Notes: generated from the sequence alone by a model not told the origin. DNA of 64,000 nt from Bradyrhizobium neotropicale (GCF_001641695.1 NZ_LSEF01000040.1:1-64000); one strand, 5' to 3'. Positions 49,382-60,218 are shown, counted from the stretch's first letter. Numbers and translations: made by a program.

Positions 49382-50881
49382 TCAGTACTCCACCCCCAGC
49401 GCGTTATAGATCCGCCGGTGCACGGCCGGCAGCGTCTCGGTCAGGTCTTCCGCGATCAGCCCGGGGCCGGCTTCGCCGGCCGCCTCGCCATGCATCCACA
49501 CGCCCATGCTGGCGGCTTCGAATGCCGGCACACCCTGGGCAAGGAGCCCGGCAATAATACCGGAGAGCACATCGCCGGCCCCCGCAGTGGCGAGCCATGG
49601 CGGCGCGTTGGCAGCGATGGTGGCGCGGCCGTCGGGCGCGGCAATCGTGGTGTCCGGCCCCTTCAGCAGCACGACCGCCCCGGAGCGCTCGGCGGCGGCG
49701 CGCACGCGCTCGAGTTTTGAACGGCCCGGACGCTTGTTGCTGAGGTCGGAGAACAGACGCGGAAACTCGCCCTCGTGGGGCGTCAGCACCACCGCCGTGT
49801 CCCGCGAGGACTTGATCGATTCAAACAACCGCTCGGGGTTTGTGGCAAAGCTCGTCAGCGCATCGGCGTCCAGCACCAGATGCCGCTGCGCCGAGAGCGC
49901 GCTGTGGACGAAGTCGCAGGTGCGCTCGCCGATGCCCGCGCCGGGGCCGATCATGCAGGTGTTGTAGCGCTTGTCGCCGAGCAGCTCGGCGAATTCGACC
50001 GCGGTGTCGACGGGGCGGACCATCACCGCGGTGAGCGCGGCGGCATTGATCGCGAGCGCATCGCGCGGGGTGGCCAGCGTGACGAGCCCTGCGCCGGCGC
50101 GCAGCGCCCCGCGCGCGGCGAGCCGCGCCGCACCGGTGGCGGCCGCGTCACCCGACACCGCCAGCACGTGCCCTCGCGCGTATTTGTGGCCGTCGATGCG
50201 CGGCACCGGAAAGGCCGCCCCCCAAAAATCCGGATCGTTCTCGAATATCTGCGGCCGGATCTCGTCGAGCACCTGCGCGTCGATGCCGATGTCGACCACG
50301 CGCACGTGGCCGCAATGCACGCGGCCCGGCAAGAGCAGATGCGCCGGCTTCTTGCGGAAAAAGGTGACGGTCTCGGTGGCGTTCACGGCAACGCCCATCA
50401 CGCCCGCACTGGTGCCGTTGATGCCGCTCGGCAGATCGACCGCCAGCACCGGCGCACCATTGGCGTTGATCGCCGCGATCATCTCGTGCGCCTCGCCATC
50501 GATGGTGCGGCTTAACCCCGCACCGAACAGCGCATCGATGATCAACGCCGGCCTGCCGATCGCCTGCGGATTGAACGGAAGCACCGGATGCTTCCAGCCG
50601 CGAGCGGCGGAGGCGGCATCGCCCTGGAGCTGATCGCGCTCGCACATCAGGATCACCGAAACCTCGCGGCCCTGGGCGGCGAGCTCGGCGGCCGCGACAA
50701 AACCGTCGCCGCCATTGTTGCCGGGCCCGGCGACGACCAGGATCGTCCCCTCCTCAACCAGCGCCTGAGCCGCCTCGGCTACCGCCTGGCCTGCGCTCAG
50801 CATCAGCTTGAAGCCGGGAGTGCCGGCCGCGATGCTGAGCTGGTCGGCCCGCTGCATTTCAGCGTTGGTCAGAACTTCCAT
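49382..50881 (-). CDS. nnr: Bifunctional NAD(P)HX epimerase / ADP-dependent dehydratase
   Basis: A 499-residue repair enzyme for hydrated NADH/NADPH. The N-terminal YjeF_N epimerase domain (about 1-215) has VVAGPGNNGGDGFVAA; the C-terminal ribokinase-like dehydratase domain (about 230-495) has HKYARGHVLAVSGD, IGPGAGIG and TAGAGDVLSGIIAG. The start at MEVLTNAEMQ (50881) is preferred because GGGAAGTGGC lies before it; 10 extra codons are open upstream. It faces the oxidase-like gene end to end (4-bp gap) and is divergent from glnB. Confidence 0.95.
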   Translation of the reverse strand: MEVLTNAEMQRADQLSIAAGTPGFKLMLSAGQAVAEAAQALVEEGTILVVAGPGNNGGDGFVAAAELAAQGREVSVILMCERDQLQGDAASAARGWKHPVLPFNPQAIGRPALIIDALFGAGLSRTIDGEAHEMIAAINANGAPVLAVDLPSGINGTSAGVMGVAVNATETVTFFRKKPAHLLLPGRVHCGHVRVVDIGIDAQVLDEIRPQIFENDPDFWGAAFPVPRIDGHKYARGHVLAVSGDAAATGAARLAARGALRAGAGLVTLATPRDALAINAAALTAVMVRPVDTAVEFAELLGDKRYNTCMIGPGAGIGERTCDFVHSALSAQRHLVLDADALTSFATNPERLFESIKSSRDTAVVLTPHEGEFPRLFSDLSNKRPGRSKLERVRAAAERSGAVVLLKGPDTTIAAPDGRATIAANAPPWLATAGAGDVLSGIIAGLLAQGVPAFEAASMGVWMHGEAAGEAGPGLIAEDLTETLPAVHRRIYNALGVEY

Positions 50882-51074
50882 GCCACTTCCCTGGTACAAA
50901 CGCCTCTTCAACAGGCATTTTCCGTGCCGAAGCGAAACCTGAAACGGGCATCTGCACAGAGTTTGAACCGTTTGCCTATTTCGTAGTCTTCGCTATTTTG
51001 AGCCGGTCGGCACCACCTATCAGAGATGCTCGTTAAAAGGCTGATAACGCTCCAATAATCAGGGGATCTGCAAC

Positions 51075-51090
51075 TTGGCATAGACCCTGC
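51075..51090 (+). promoter_or_regulatory. Sigma-54 promoter of glnB
   Basis: TTGGCATAGACCCTGC: GG at 51077-51078 and GC at 51089-51090 with exactly 10 bases between, close to the RpoN consensus TGGCAC-N5-TTGCW. It lies about 170 nt before glnB. NtrC-dependent, sigma-54 expression of glnB is known in Bradyrhizobium, so nitrogen control is expected. The rest of the 380-bp gap up to the divergent gene holds no gene. Confidence 0.8.
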
Positions 51091-51204
51091 TTCCGAGGAA
51101 GCCGCTTCGGCCCGTCGTGCTCCCTGGAATATAATCTAAGGTGTGGCCGGCCGCTTGTCGGGCTAGTCAGGCGACCCGGGACAGCGAAGACAGTCCATGC
51201 GTGA

Positions 51205-51600
<396 letters not shown>

Positions 51601-51751
51601 GGCGGGTGCTATCCCGCATTCTGCGACGTTCCAACAAGAAATAAGGCTGCTTCGGCGGCCCGATTTCGTTTGTGCAATCGCGCAGGTCAAAGAGCGCGGA
51701 CACGGTCGCTCGTAGTCTGGAAACCGACCCGCAGAGCCAAAAGGGGTATGC

Positions 51752-53161
51752 ATGAAGACCGCCAAAGACGTCCTGAAATCGATCAAGGACAACGACGTCA
51801 AATACGTCGACCTGCGCTTCACCGATCCGCGCGGCAAGTGGCAGCATGTGACGTTCGACGTCAGCATGATCGATGAAGACATTTTCGCCGAAGGGACGAT
51901 GTTCGACGGCTCCTCGATCGCCGGCTGGAAGGCGATCAACGAGTCCGACATGTGCCTGATGCCCGATCCCGTGACCGCGACGATCGACCCGTTCTTCGCC
52001 GAGACCACCATGGTCATCACCTGCGACGTGCTCGAGCCGACCACCGGCGAGCCCTACAATCGCGACCCCCGCGGCATCGCCAAGAAGGCCGAGGCGATGG
52101 TGAAGTCGATGGGCGTGGGCGACACCGTGTTCGTCGGTCCCGAAGCCGAGTTCTTCGTGTTCGACGACGTGCGCTTCTCCTCCGGCCCCTACAACACCGG
52201 TTTCCGTCTCGACTCCTCCGAGCTGCCGACCAACTCCGACACCGAATATGAAGGCGGCAATCTCGGCCACCGCGTCCGCACCAAGGGCGGCTACTTCCCG
52301 GTGCCGCCGCAGGACTCCGTGCAGGACATGCGTTCCGAAATGCTCGGCGCCATGGCCAAGATGGGCGTCAAGGTCGAGAAGCATCACCACGAGGTCGCTT
52401 CCGCCCAGCACGAGCTCGGCATGAAGTTCGACACCCTGACGCTGATGGCCGACCACCTGCAGATCTACAAGTACTGCATCCACCAGGTCGCCCACATCTA
52501 CGGCAAGACCGCCACCTTCATGCCGAAGCCGGTCTATGGCGACAACGGCTCGGGCATGCACGTCCATCAGTCGATCTGGAAGGACGGCAAGCCGGTGTTC
52601 GCCGGCAACAAGTATGCCGACCTGTCGGAAACCTGCCTCAACTACATCGGCGGCATCATCAAGCATGCCAAGGCGATCAACGCCTTCACCAACCCGACGA
52701 CCAACTCCTACAAACGTCTGGTCCCGGGCTATGAGGCTCCGGTGCTGCTCGCCTACTCCGCGCGCAACCGCTCGGCCTCGTGCCGCATCCCCTACACCGC
52801 TTCGCCGAAGGCCAAGCGCGTCGAGGTGCGCTTCCCCGATCCGCTCGCCAATCCCTATCTCGGCTTCGCCGCGATGCTGATGGCCGGCCTCGACGGCATC
52901 AAGAACAAGATCGATCCGGGTCCGGCGATGGACAAGGACCTCTACGATCTGCCGAAGGAAGAGCTGAAGCAGATCCCGACCGTGTGCGGCTCGCTGCGCG
53001 AGGCGCTGGAAAACCTCGACAAGGACCGCGCCTTCCTGAAGGCCGGCGGCGTGTTCGACGACGACTTCATCGACAGCTACATCGAGCTGAAGATGACCGA
53101 AGTCGAGCGCTTCGAAATGACCCCGCACCCGGTCGAGTTCGACATGTACTATTCGGGCTGA
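51752..53161 (+). CDS. glnA: Glutamine synthetase type I
   Basis: A 469-residue dodecameric ligase making glutamine from glutamate, ammonia and ATP. Beta-grasp N-terminal domain ([20 protein letters not shown]) and catalytic domain with metal-binding EAEFFVFD and [12 protein letters not shown], and [13 protein letters not shown] are clear. The adenylylation site Tyr is present in [10 protein letters not shown] (about 398), so activity is under adenylyltransferase control with PII. Length and motifs match GSI-beta. It can be expressed from its own promoter in the 151-bp gap. Confidence 0.98.
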   Translation: MKTAKDVLKSIKDNDVKYVDLRFTDPRGKWQHVTFDVSMIDEDIFAEGTMFDGSSIAGWKAINESDMCLMPDPVTATIDPFFAETTMVITCDVLEPTTGEPYNRDPRGIAKKAEAMVKSMGVGDTVFVGPEAEFFVFDDVRFSSGPYNTGFRLDSSELPTNSDTEYEGGNLGHRVRTKGGYFPVPPQDSVQDMRSEMLGAMAKMGVKVEKHHHEVASAQHELGMKFDTLTLMADHLQIYKYCIHQVAHIYGKTATFMPKPVYGDNGSGMHVHQSIWKDGKPVFAGNKYADLSETCLNYIGGIIKHAKAINAFTNPTTNSYKRLVPGYEAPVLLAYSARNRSASCRIPYTASPKAKRVEVRFPDPLANPYLGFAAMLMAGLDGIKNKIDPGPAMDKDLYDLPKEELKQIPTVCGSLREALENLDKDRAFLKAGGVFDDDFIDSYIELKMTEVERFEMTPHPVEFDMYYSG

Positions 53162-53190
53162 TCGGCTCGCATAGGATACCGGAAGCAAAA

Positions 53191-53214
53191 GGCGCCCCGC
53201 GAGGGGCGCCTTTT
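53191..53214 (+). terminator. Terminator after glnA
   Basis: AAAA-GGCGCCCC-GCGA-GGGGCGCC-TTTT, an 8-bp stem with flanking A and T runs, 29 nt after the glnA stop. Confidence 0.92.
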
Positions 53215-53226
53215 CGTTTTGAGAGC

Positions 53227-53309
53227 CGTAGGATGGGTAGAGCCCTTGCGAAACCCATCATCTCACCCTGGAAGGACGATGGGTTTCGCTGCGCTCTACC
53301 CATCCTACG
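53227..53309. repeat. Long palindromic repeat (CGTAGGATGGGTAGAGC type)
   Basis: CGTAGGATGGGTAGAGC ... GCGAAACCCATC is mirrored by GATGGGTTTCGC ... GCTCTACCCATCCTACG: two arms of about 30 bp with a spacer of about 20 bp. Very frequent between genes in Bradyrhizobium, from memory. Open frames that run through it are artefacts. Confidence 0.85.
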
Positions 53310-53333
53310 CACTGGGTCCGCGCGACAGCTCGC

Positions 53334-54458
53334 CTACCAAGTCGCCGTGAAGGCTCGCTGCAGCTCGGCCGGAGCGGTCACGCCGCTCGCGATCAGCAAT
53401 TGGGTGAGAACGCGCGCCTTCTGGGGGTTGAGGTCCTCGGACACGACGAAGCCATTCTTGTCATCGTCAACCTCGACATTTCGGGTGACGAAGCCGGACC
53501 GGACCCGCGTGGAACGGACGATCATGATCCCCTTCTTCGCCGCCTGTTCGAGCGCATCGAGCGCCTGCTTCGAGCTGTTACCATCGCCGACGCCGGCCAG
53601 CACGATGCCTTTTGCGCCGTGAGAGATGGCGTCCTCGATCGGAACGGCGTCCATGTTGGCATGCGAGTAGACGATCTCGACGCGGGGCAATTGCTCGCCC
53701 GGCGGGAGCTGATAGGTCGTGCGCTTGAAACCGGGCGCCTGCGCCATGAAACGAATGCCGCCGGCCGTGTCGACATAGCCGATCGGCCCGTCATTGGGTG
53801 AATTGAACGTCTCGATGCTCGTGGTGTTGGTCTTGGTCACCGAGCGAGCGCCCTGAATCTTGTCGTTCAACACGGCCATGACCCCACGCCCGCGGGCGCG
53901 GGGATCGGCCGCCACCTGAACCGCTTCGTAGAGATTGCCGGGACCGTCTGCGCTGACCGCCGTGGCCGGACGCATCGAGCCGACGATGACCACCGGCTTG
54001 TCGCCGCGAACCACGTTATCCAGAAAAAACGCGGTCTCTTCGAGCGTGTCCGTGCCGTGGGTAATCACGATTCCATCGGCTTCGTTCTTGTCGAAGGCGT
54101 CCTGGATGCGACGGGCCAGCGCAAACCAGACCTTGTCGTTCATGTCCTGGGATCCGATCGACGAAATCTGTTCGGCGTTCAGCTTCGCCAGCTTGTCCAG
54201 ACCCGGGACGGACTGGACCAGTTGGTCGCCCGTGATCTGGCCGGACTTGTACGCACCCGTCGCACGTGGGTCGGCCTGACCTGCGATCGTTCCTCCTGTC
54301 GCAAGCACGAGAATGCGCGGCAAGCTGCCGGTCGTCGCCGGCTCCGCGGCCTGCACACCGATTCCCCCTGACCAGAGTGCGAAGGCGACCAGCGGGACCG
54401 AGAGCATCAATGTGCGATTCTGGCGGCGGCTGGTTGGTCTGTCGGTATGCTTCGTCAT
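53334..54458 (-). CDS. Periplasmic type II L-asparaginase
   Basis: A 374-residue amidohydrolase that converts asparagine (and possibly glutamine) to the acid and ammonia. A signal peptide (about residues 15-38, cut after VQA) shows export. Catalytic Thr lies in LATGGTIAG; the second motif VITHGTDTLEETA holds Thr-Asp, and the Lys/Ser positions follow in the middle domain (VIVGSMRPA). C-terminal domain complete. GGGAGGAAAATTCG before the ATG. Nitrogen scavenging fits the nearby glnB-glnA, though it is on the other strand with its own control. Confidence 0.95.
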   Translation of the reverse strand: MTKHTDRPTSRRQNRTLMLSVPLVAFALWSGGIGVQAAEPATTGSLPRILVLATGGTIAGQADPRATGAYKSGQITGDQLVQSVPGLDKLAKLNAEQISSIGSQDMNDKVWFALARRIQDAFDKNEADGIVITHGTDTLEETAFFLDNVVRGDKPVVIVGSMRPATAVSADGPGNLYEAVQVAADPRARGRGVMAVLNDKIQGARSVTKTNTTSIETFNSPNDGPIGYVDTAGGIRFMAQAPGFKRTTYQLPPGEQLPRVEIVYSHANMDAVPIEDAISHGAKGIVLAGVGDGNSSKQALDALEQAAKKGIMIVRSTRVRSGFVTRNVEVDDDKNGFVVSEDLNPQKARVLTQLLIASGVTAPAELQRAFTATW

Positions 54459-54530
54459 CGAATTTTCCTCCCGTTTAAGTTGGGATCAATATTCGACACG
54501 CCCATTTGGGCCGAAGATGGGTCATCCTGC

Positions 54531-55292
54531 CTATGGATTGTCGCGCCGCGGCGTAAAATGGTCGAGCAGGCCCGTCGGTAGCGGAAACACGATGGTCGAC
54601 GACCGTTCACCGGCGATGTCGTGCAGAGCCGCGAAGTAGCGTAGCTGCATCGCCTGCGGCTCCTGCGCGAGGATCCGGCCGGCCTCGACGAGCTTTTCGG
54701 CAGCCTGCTGCTCGCCCATCGCATTGATCACCTTGGCCCGCCGCAGCCGCTCCGCCTCGGCCTGTTTGGCAATCGCGCGCACCATGGTTTCGTTGATATC
54801 GACGTCCTTGATCTCTATGCCGGTGACCTTGATGCCCCAGATGTCGGTTTGCTTGTCGAGGATCTCCTGGATGTCGGCGTTCAGCCTGTCGCGTTCGGCA
54901 AGCATCTCGTCGAGCTCGTGCTTGCCCAGCACCGAGCGCAACGTGGTCTGGGCGAGCTGGCTGGTCGCGGCCATGTAATCGCCGACCTTGATGATGGCCC
55001 GCTCGGGATCGACGATGCGGAAGTACAGAACGGCGTTGACCTTGACGGACACGTTGTCCCGCGAAATCACGTCCTGGGGCGGCACGACCTGCACCATCAC
55101 CCGTAGATCGACCTTTACGAGCTGCTGCACGACCGGAATGAGAAGGATGAGGCCGGGGCCCTTCACGCCAGTGAAGCGGCCGAGTGTAAAGACGACGCCA
55201 CGCTCGTATTCGCGCAAGATTCGAATGGCTTGGGATAGAAATATGATGACAAGCAGCGCAAGCGCCGCATAGGTCAGATATTCCAGCATCAT
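54531..55292 (-). CDS. Slipin (SPFH/stomatin-like membrane protein)
   Basis: A 253-residue protein with an N-terminal membrane hairpin (residues 4-22), the SPFH/band-7 domain ([22 protein letters not shown] at its start) and a coiled-coil stretch ([25 protein letters not shown]). Slipins assemble in membrane microdomains and commonly work with an NfeD protease, here the gene upstream overlapping by 4 bp. Target unknown; membrane quality control is the usual proposal. Confidence 0.92.
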   Translation of the reverse strand: MMLEYLTYAALALLVIIFLSQAIRILREYERGVVFTLGRFTGVKGPGLILLIPVVQQLVKVDLRVMVQVVPPQDVISRDNVSVKVNAVLYFRIVDPERAIIKVGDYMAATSQLAQTTLRSVLGKHELDEMLAERDRLNADIQEILDKQTDIWGIKVTGIEIKDVDINETMVRAIAKQAEAERLRRAKVINAMGEQQAAEKLVEAGRILAQEPQAMQLRYFAALHDIAGERSSTIVFPLPTGLLDHFTPRRDNP

Positions 55293-56689
55293 GATGTACC
55301 TCCCTCGCCGGTGCGGGCCGGCGCACGCCGTATCAGCAGCGTCAGCTCGACGACGCTCGCGACTTCGACCGTCTCTCCGGGCTTGAACGTTTCGGCGCCG
55401 CGCGCCTGCCAGCGCTCACCGTGGGTAAAGACGTGACCTTCGTTCCCGTTCCAGTCGAGCACCTTGGCGGGCAAGCCTCGCATGGCCTGCGCGCCGACCC
55501 GTTCAGGAGCCTTGCGGATGCGCCGAAGCGAACCAAGCACGACGAGAGCAAAGCCGATGAACACAGCCGCAGTAACGCCGATCACCCACCACGACAGGTG
55601 GTAGCCGGGCGCCTCAACCCTGAAAAGCATCAGTGCGCCCAACACGAAAGCGATGATCCCCCCGAGACCGATCACCACGGTCGGATTGAACGCTTCGATG
55701 GTGAGAAGCACGATACCGATCAACATCAGCGCGAGGCCCGCATAGTTGATCGGCAGCAAGTTGAGCGCATAGAGGCCAATCATCAGGCAGATCGCGCCCA
55801 CGACGCCCGGGGCGACCGCACCGGGAGACATGAACTCGAAGATCAGGCCGTAGATGCCGACCATCAGGAGAATGAACGCCACGTTCGGATCGGTGATGAC
55901 CGCCAGGAAGCGGGATATCCATCCGGGGTCGATGACCTCAACGACCGCGTCCTTCGTCGCGAGGCGTTGCGTCTTGCCGCCTGCGACCTCGACCACGCGG
56001 CCATCCAGCTGCCTCAGCAAGTCAGCCTGATCGCGCGCGACGAGATCGATGGCATGGGCCTCTAGCGCCCCGTTGGCAGAGAGGGTCGCAGCCTCACGGA
56101 CCGCCTTCTCCGCCCACTCCGCATTCCGGTTGCGCAGCTCTGCAAGGCTGCGGATGAAGGCAACCGCATCGTTGGTCGCCTTGGCCGTCATCGCATCCTT
56201 CGGCTCGCTTTTTTGATCACCGTCCTTCCTGTCCTTGGCGCCCTTCTCCGGTTCTCCGCTCGGCAGCCCCGGCAGCGGCCCGCCAATCTGCACCGGCGTC
56301 GCGGCACCGATATTGGTGCCTGGCGCCATCACTGCGATGTGGGTCGCATAAAGGATATAGGTGCCCGCGCTCGCCGCGTGGGCGCCGGAGGGAGCGACGT
56401 AGCCGATGACAGGGACGGGCGAGGCAAGCACATCCGCGATGATCTCGCGCATGCTGGAATTGAGACCGCCGGGCGTGTTCATTCTCAGAAGCACGATCTC
56501 GGCGTGCCGCTCACTTGCCTTGGCCAAGGCCTCCTTCACGTAGCTGGCCGATGCCGGACCAATGGCTCCGTCGATCGTGACAGTCAGTGCAAGACGGCCA
56601 CCGCTCTCCTCCGCTGAGCCGGGAAGGAGGCAGAAGATCAAAGCCACGACGCCAATCGCCGCAACGAGGGTCGCCTTCATGGTCTGCAC
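55289..56689 (-). CDS. NfeD-family ClpP-like serine protease
   Basis: A 466-residue membrane protease. After a signal peptide (about 4-28) comes a ClpP-class domain with catalytic Ser in [15 protein letters not shown] and Lys nearby, then four or five membrane segments (about 265-395) and a C-terminal OB-fold NfeD domain ([22 protein letters not shown]). This long form cleaves stomatin-type proteins in archaea and forms a unit with the slipin encoded directly downstream. The GTG at 56689 is chosen because GGGAG lies 8 nt upstream; ATG 56680 is an alternative. Confidence 0.92.
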   Translation of the reverse strand: MQTMKATLVAAIGVVALIFCLLPGSAEESGGRLALTVTIDGAIGPASASYVKEALAKASERHAEIVLLRMNTPGGLNSSMREIIADVLASPVPVIGYVAPSGAHAASAGTYILYATHIAVMAPGTNIGAATPVQIGGPLPGLPSGEPEKGAKDRKDGDQKSEPKDAMTAKATNDAVAFIRSLAELRNRNAEWAEKAVREAATLSANGALEAHAIDLVARDQADLLRQLDGRVVEVAGGKTQRLATKDAVVEVIDPGWISRFLAVITDPNVAFILLMVGIYGLIFEFMSPGAVAPGVVGAICLMIGLYALNLLPINYAGLALMLIGIVLLTIEAFNPTVVIGLGGIIAFVLGALMLFRVEAPGYHLSWWVIGVTAAVFIGFALVVLGSLRRIRKAPERVGAQAMRGLPAKVLDWNGNEGHVFTHGERWQARGAETFKPGETVEVASVVELTLLIRRAPARTGEGGTS

Positions 56690-56837
56690 GGCAGGGGCTC
56701 CCTTGCCGAAGATATGGCGCTCCGTTCCGGAACCTCAATGCCAGGACAGCCACAAAGGGAATCATGGGCTTCGTTGTGCGATGCGATGAATGGAGGCGAC
56801 CGAAGGGCGTTTGATGCGAGCGCGCCGCAGACAGCAT

Positions 56838-57932
56838 TCACGACATCTTCTCAAGATCGGATTTGAGTGCGACCAAGAAGCGGGCAGCTTCACCGCCCGT
56901 CACGACGCGATGGTCAAAGGTGAGCGACAGCGGCAGCATGCGTCTTACGGCAGGCTGTCCCCGATGCGGGACGACGCCGGGCGAAATCCGTCCGGCACCA
57001 ATGATGGCCGTCTGGGGCGGCACCACGATCAGATTTGCGAACCGGCCGCCGATCATCCCGAAGTTCGATAGGGTAATCGTCGCGCCACGCAACTCTTCAG
57101 GCGGTATCGAGCGCGCGATCGCGTCGGCCCGCAGCCGGTCAAGTCCCATCCGCAAATCCGACACGTTGCGCTCCGCGACATTGCGCAACACAGGAACAAT
57201 CAGGCCGCCTTCGGTATCCACGGCAATGCCGAGATCGACACGCGCCATGAGGCGCCGTTCTCCTGCGCCGGGATTGTACCAGGCATTGAGCGCGGGCTCT
57301 GCCGTGCAGGCGGCAGCAATGGCCCGCACCAGACGGATCGTCACGTCCTCGCCCGTCGGCCAATCGTCGATGTCGGCTTCATCGGTCACCGAGGCGGGAA
57401 CAACTTGCGCATGGGCTGTTGCCATGCGCTGGGCCATGGCACGCCGCGTGCCTCGCAGGGGCTCGGCGCAGCCGGCTTGGGACACAATCTTTGCAGCCCG
57501 CTCGACATCGGCCCGCGTGACGGTGCCGCCAGGTCCCGTGGGCACCACGCTCTCAAGATCGACGTCGAGCTTGCGCGCGAGTGCACGGACAGCCGGAAAC
57601 ACCTGCGGTCCAGTCGGGGGCTCGGAAGGCGTCCCTGGAGCAGGCCGATGTTCGCCGCCGCCGAGATCGCCAACGATGGTGCCGGTGTCCTGTTCGGCGC
57701 CCTCGGCAAATTCGACGAGCGGCGCGCCGACCTTGACGATATCGCCCTTGGCGCCAAACACGCGCGCGATGCGCCCGCTCGACGGAGACGGTATCTCAAC
57801 CACCGCCTTGTCGGTCTCGACGGAAACGAGCGGTTGATCGGTGACGACGTGATCGCCCTCGCCAACGTACCAGCTCACGATCTCCGCCTCCTCGAGGCCT
57901 TCTCCGAGATCCGGCAACGTGAACTGGCGCAT
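56838..57932 (-). CDS. 2-oxoacid dehydrogenase E2 (lipoamide acyltransferase)
   Basis: A 364-residue E2 core protein. One lipoyl domain (VSVETDKAVVEIPSPSSG, lipoylated Lys in DKA, about residue 42), a short linker, the E1/E3-binding domain (PAVRALARKLDVDLESVVPTG, about 105-140) and the catalytic domain (about 150-364). The active site His is in FDHRVVTGGEA; the usual HxxxDG motif reads HRVVTG here, with Thr for Asp. Third gene of an E1alpha-E1beta-E2 operon, 35 bp after E1beta. Branched-chain or acetoin-type substrates are possible; not decidable. Confidence 0.88.
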   Translation of the reverse strand: MRQFTLPDLGEGLEEAEIVSWYVGEGDHVVTDQPLVSVETDKAVVEIPSPSSGRIARVFGAKGDIVKVGAPLVEFAEGAEQDTGTIVGDLGGGEHRPAPGTPSEPPTGPQVFPAVRALARKLDVDLESVVPTGPGGTVTRADVERAAKIVSQAGCAEPLRGTRRAMAQRMATAHAQVVPASVTDEADIDDWPTGEDVTIRLVRAIAAACTAEPALNAWYNPGAGERRLMARVDLGIAVDTEGGLIVPVLRNVAERNVSDLRMGLDRLRADAIARSIPPEELRGATITLSNFGMIGGRFANLIVVPPQTAIIGAGRISPGVVPHRGQPAVRRMLPLSLTFDHRVVTGGEAARFLVALKSDLEKMS

Positions 57933-57967
57933 GGGCCCAAGTCCGATAAAATCCGGTCCGTCGACAT

Positions 57968-58948
57968 CTAGCTGAACTGGCAGACCTTGCGGGCGGCAGT
58001 CATGATGCGTTCGACCGAAGGCATGTAGTATTGCTCCAGCCGTGCCATCGGAACGACTGTGTCGTAGCCTGTGACGCGGGTCACAGGCGCAAGCAGCGAG
58101 GACAGGCGGCGCTCGGCAATTGTCGCGGCTATCTCGGCGCCAAATCCGCCGGTCCGTGCTGCCTCGTGCACGATGACACAACGGCCGGTCTTGGCGACCG
58201 AACCGAGCACGGTGTCTTCGTCGTAGGGCTTGAGCGTGGCGAGATCGATGACCTCCGCCGCGATGCCTTCGGCGGACAGCGCCTTTGCCGCAGCCACGGT
58301 TTCCTTCAGCATGGCTCCCCAGCTAATCAGCGTGAGATCGCGACCTTCCCTCAGGACAAAAGCGGCATCCAGCGGCAAGGCTTCGCCATTGTCCTCTACC
58401 TCGCCTTTGGCCGCACGGTACAGGCGCGTCGGCTCCAGAAACACAACGGGATCTGGATCGCGGATGGCGGCAAGCAACAATCCATAGGCACGTTCGGGCG
58501 AGGAAGGCATGACGACGCGCAAGCCGGGAATATGGGCGAGCATTGCCTCGGTGCTTTCGGAATGATGCTCGGGCGCGCGGATGCCGGCGCCGTGCGGCGT
58601 GCGCAGAACCATGGGACAGGTGAGCCGTCCCTGGGTCCGATTGCGCAATCGGGACGCATGGTTCACGAGCTGATCCAGGCAGGGATAGATGAACCCCATG
58701 AACTGGATCTCGCCGACCGGTTTCAGTCCCTGCGCGGCCATGCCGACGCAGAGCCCAGAGATCAGGAGCTCGGCAAGCGGCGTATCGAGGACCCGCTCCG
58801 CCCCAAAGCGCTTCTGCAAGCCTGCGGTTGCGCGGAAGACGCCGCCGTTGGCGCCAACGTCCTCGCCAAGCACGACCACGTCAGGATCATCCTCCATCGC
58901 CCGAGCGAGCGCCAGGTTGATGGCTTCGACCAAAGTTACCTCAGGCAT
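57968..58948 (-). CDS. 2-oxoacid dehydrogenase E1 component, beta subunit
   Basis: A 326-residue transketolase-type subunit, MPEVTLVEAINLALARAME at the start. Pyrimidine-binding domain with VVLGEDVGANGGVFR and the C-terminal transketolase domain (VIDLATLKPYDEDTV, GRCVIVHEAARTGGFGAE) are complete. It overlaps the E1alpha gene by 8 bp. CGGGAGAGCACG before the ATG at 58948; the open frame extends 45 residues upstream inside E1alpha and is not used. Confidence 0.94.
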   Translation of the reverse strand: MPEVTLVEAINLALARAMEDDPDVVVLGEDVGANGGVFRATAGLQKRFGAERVLDTPLAELLISGLCVGMAAQGLKPVGEIQFMGFIYPCLDQLVNHASRLRNRTQGRLTCPMVLRTPHGAGIRAPEHHSESTEAMLAHIPGLRVVMPSSPERAYGLLLAAIRDPDPVVFLEPTRLYRAAKGEVEDNGEALPLDAAFVLREGRDLTLISWGAMLKETVAAAKALSAEGIAAEVIDLATLKPYDEDTVLGSVAKTGRCVIVHEAARTGGFGAEIAATIAERRLSSLLAPVTRVTGYDTVVPMARLEQYYMPSVERIMTAARKVCQFS

Positions 58949-60038
58949 CGTGCTCTCCCGCAAGTTCGCGGCGTTGCGCGGCATAGGCCTCAGGCAGATC
59001 AGCAAAGAGATGATCGAATATGGTTTCGGGACGGCGCGGCACTGTCGCCAGGTAGCGTTCGGCCGCCGCCTCGACGCGCTCATGGCATTCGGCGGCGAGC
59101 CGCTCCTCGTCCGCCTTGCTCCACATTTTCTGGGCGACGAGATAGGTCCTCAGCCGCGCAATCGGCTCTTCCTTCCAATGCACCTGGACCTCCTCGGCCG
59201 GGCGATAGCGCGCCGCGTCATCGGATGTCGTGTGGTCGCCGAGCCGGTACGTGACCGCCTCGATGAACCGGGGTCCGTTGCCATCTCGCGCAGCGGCAAC
59301 GGCCTCCTCAGCAGCGGCCCGCATCGCCACCACGTCACTGCCGTCGACCTGCTCACCGAGAAAGCCTGCGGCGATTGCCTTCTGTGCCAGCGTTTCGCAA
59401 GCGGTCTGCAGTCGCAACGGTACCGATATGGCCCATTGATTGTTTGCGACGACGAAGACGAGCGGCAGTTTGTGCACGCCGGCAAAATTCATCGCCTCGT
59501 AAACGTCGCCTTTCGAGGTGGCCCCATCGCCGAACAGGCACACGGCGACGCGCGGTTCCTTGCGCAGCTTGAGGGCGTAGGCGACACCAGCGGCATGTGG
59601 CGCCTGGGATCCGACGGGAACACAGAACGGGAAGTCATGGACAGGTCCAGAGAACTGGTTGCCGCGTTCGTCGCCGCCCCAAAACAGGAGGATCTCCTCC
59701 AGCTTGACGCCACGCCAGAGCAGCGCACCGTTGTCGCGATAGGAGGGCAACAGAACGTCCTCCTCACGCATCGCGCTTGCGATCCCGACCGACACAGCCT
59801 CCTGGCCGAGCGAAACGGCATAAGTCCCAAGCCGGCCCGTGCGCTGCAACGCAACAGCCTTCCGGTCAAACAGGCGCAGCAGCACCATCGACCGGTAAAG
59901 CTCAATCAGCAGCTTGGAATCGGAGGCGAAAGAAGGAAGCGGTCGCTGGATCGAACCATCTGGCGCGAGGTAATTGCGGTGACGCACCTCGAAGCGCGCG
60001 ATGACGGGGAGATCCTGGTTTACCCTTCGGCTGGCCAC
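58941..60038 (-). CDS. 2-oxoacid dehydrogenase E1 component, alpha subunit
   Basis: A 365-residue thiamine-diphosphate subunit that decarboxylates the 2-oxoacid and acylates E2. The ThDP motif is FGDGATSKGDVYEAMNF through VVANNQWAIS (GDG ... NN). The phosphorylation-loop-like region is HTTSDDAARYR, as in branched-chain E1alpha. GTG at 60038 is chosen because GGGAGTGAGGGC stands before it; 13 more codons are open upstream. No lipoamide dehydrogenase (E3) gene follows the operon, so E3 must be shared with another complex. Confidence 0.93.
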   Translation of the reverse strand: MASRRVNQDLPVIARFEVRHRNYLAPDGSIQRPLPSFASDSKLLIELYRSMVLLRLFDRKAVALQRTGRLGTYAVSLGQEAVSVGIASAMREEDVLLPSYRDNGALLWRGVKLEEILLFWGGDERGNQFSGPVHDFPFCVPVGSQAPHAAGVAYALKLRKEPRVAVCLFGDGATSKGDVYEAMNFAGVHKLPLVFVVANNQWAISVPLRLQTACETLAQKAIAAGFLGEQVDGSDVVAMRAAAEEAVAAARDGNGPRFIEAVTYRLGDHTTSDDAARYRPAEEVQVHWKEEPIARLRTYLVAQKMWSKADEERLAAECHERVEAAAERYLATVPRRPETIFDHLFADLPEAYAAQRRELAGEHDA

Positions 60039-60218
60039 GCCCTCACTCCCGGAGCGATTGTGCCATCTACAACTCATTTAGCTGGCGTTTGTGCCAAGAC
60101 AGCGCAATAGCCCGGGAGGATTAGCTCTGGCGCGCCTGATCGTTGCTGCACCGCCGCTTTGGTGACGATCGATCGACACGATCGTGGAAAGGACGCGGCA
60201 ACGGGGGTATAGGAGAGC

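Noticed and set aside
53067..53312. 81-residue frame through the glnA terminator region
   Set aside because: It reads through a palindromic repeat and terminator; peptides such as GRAQRNPSSFQG are typical of that repeat, not of a gene.
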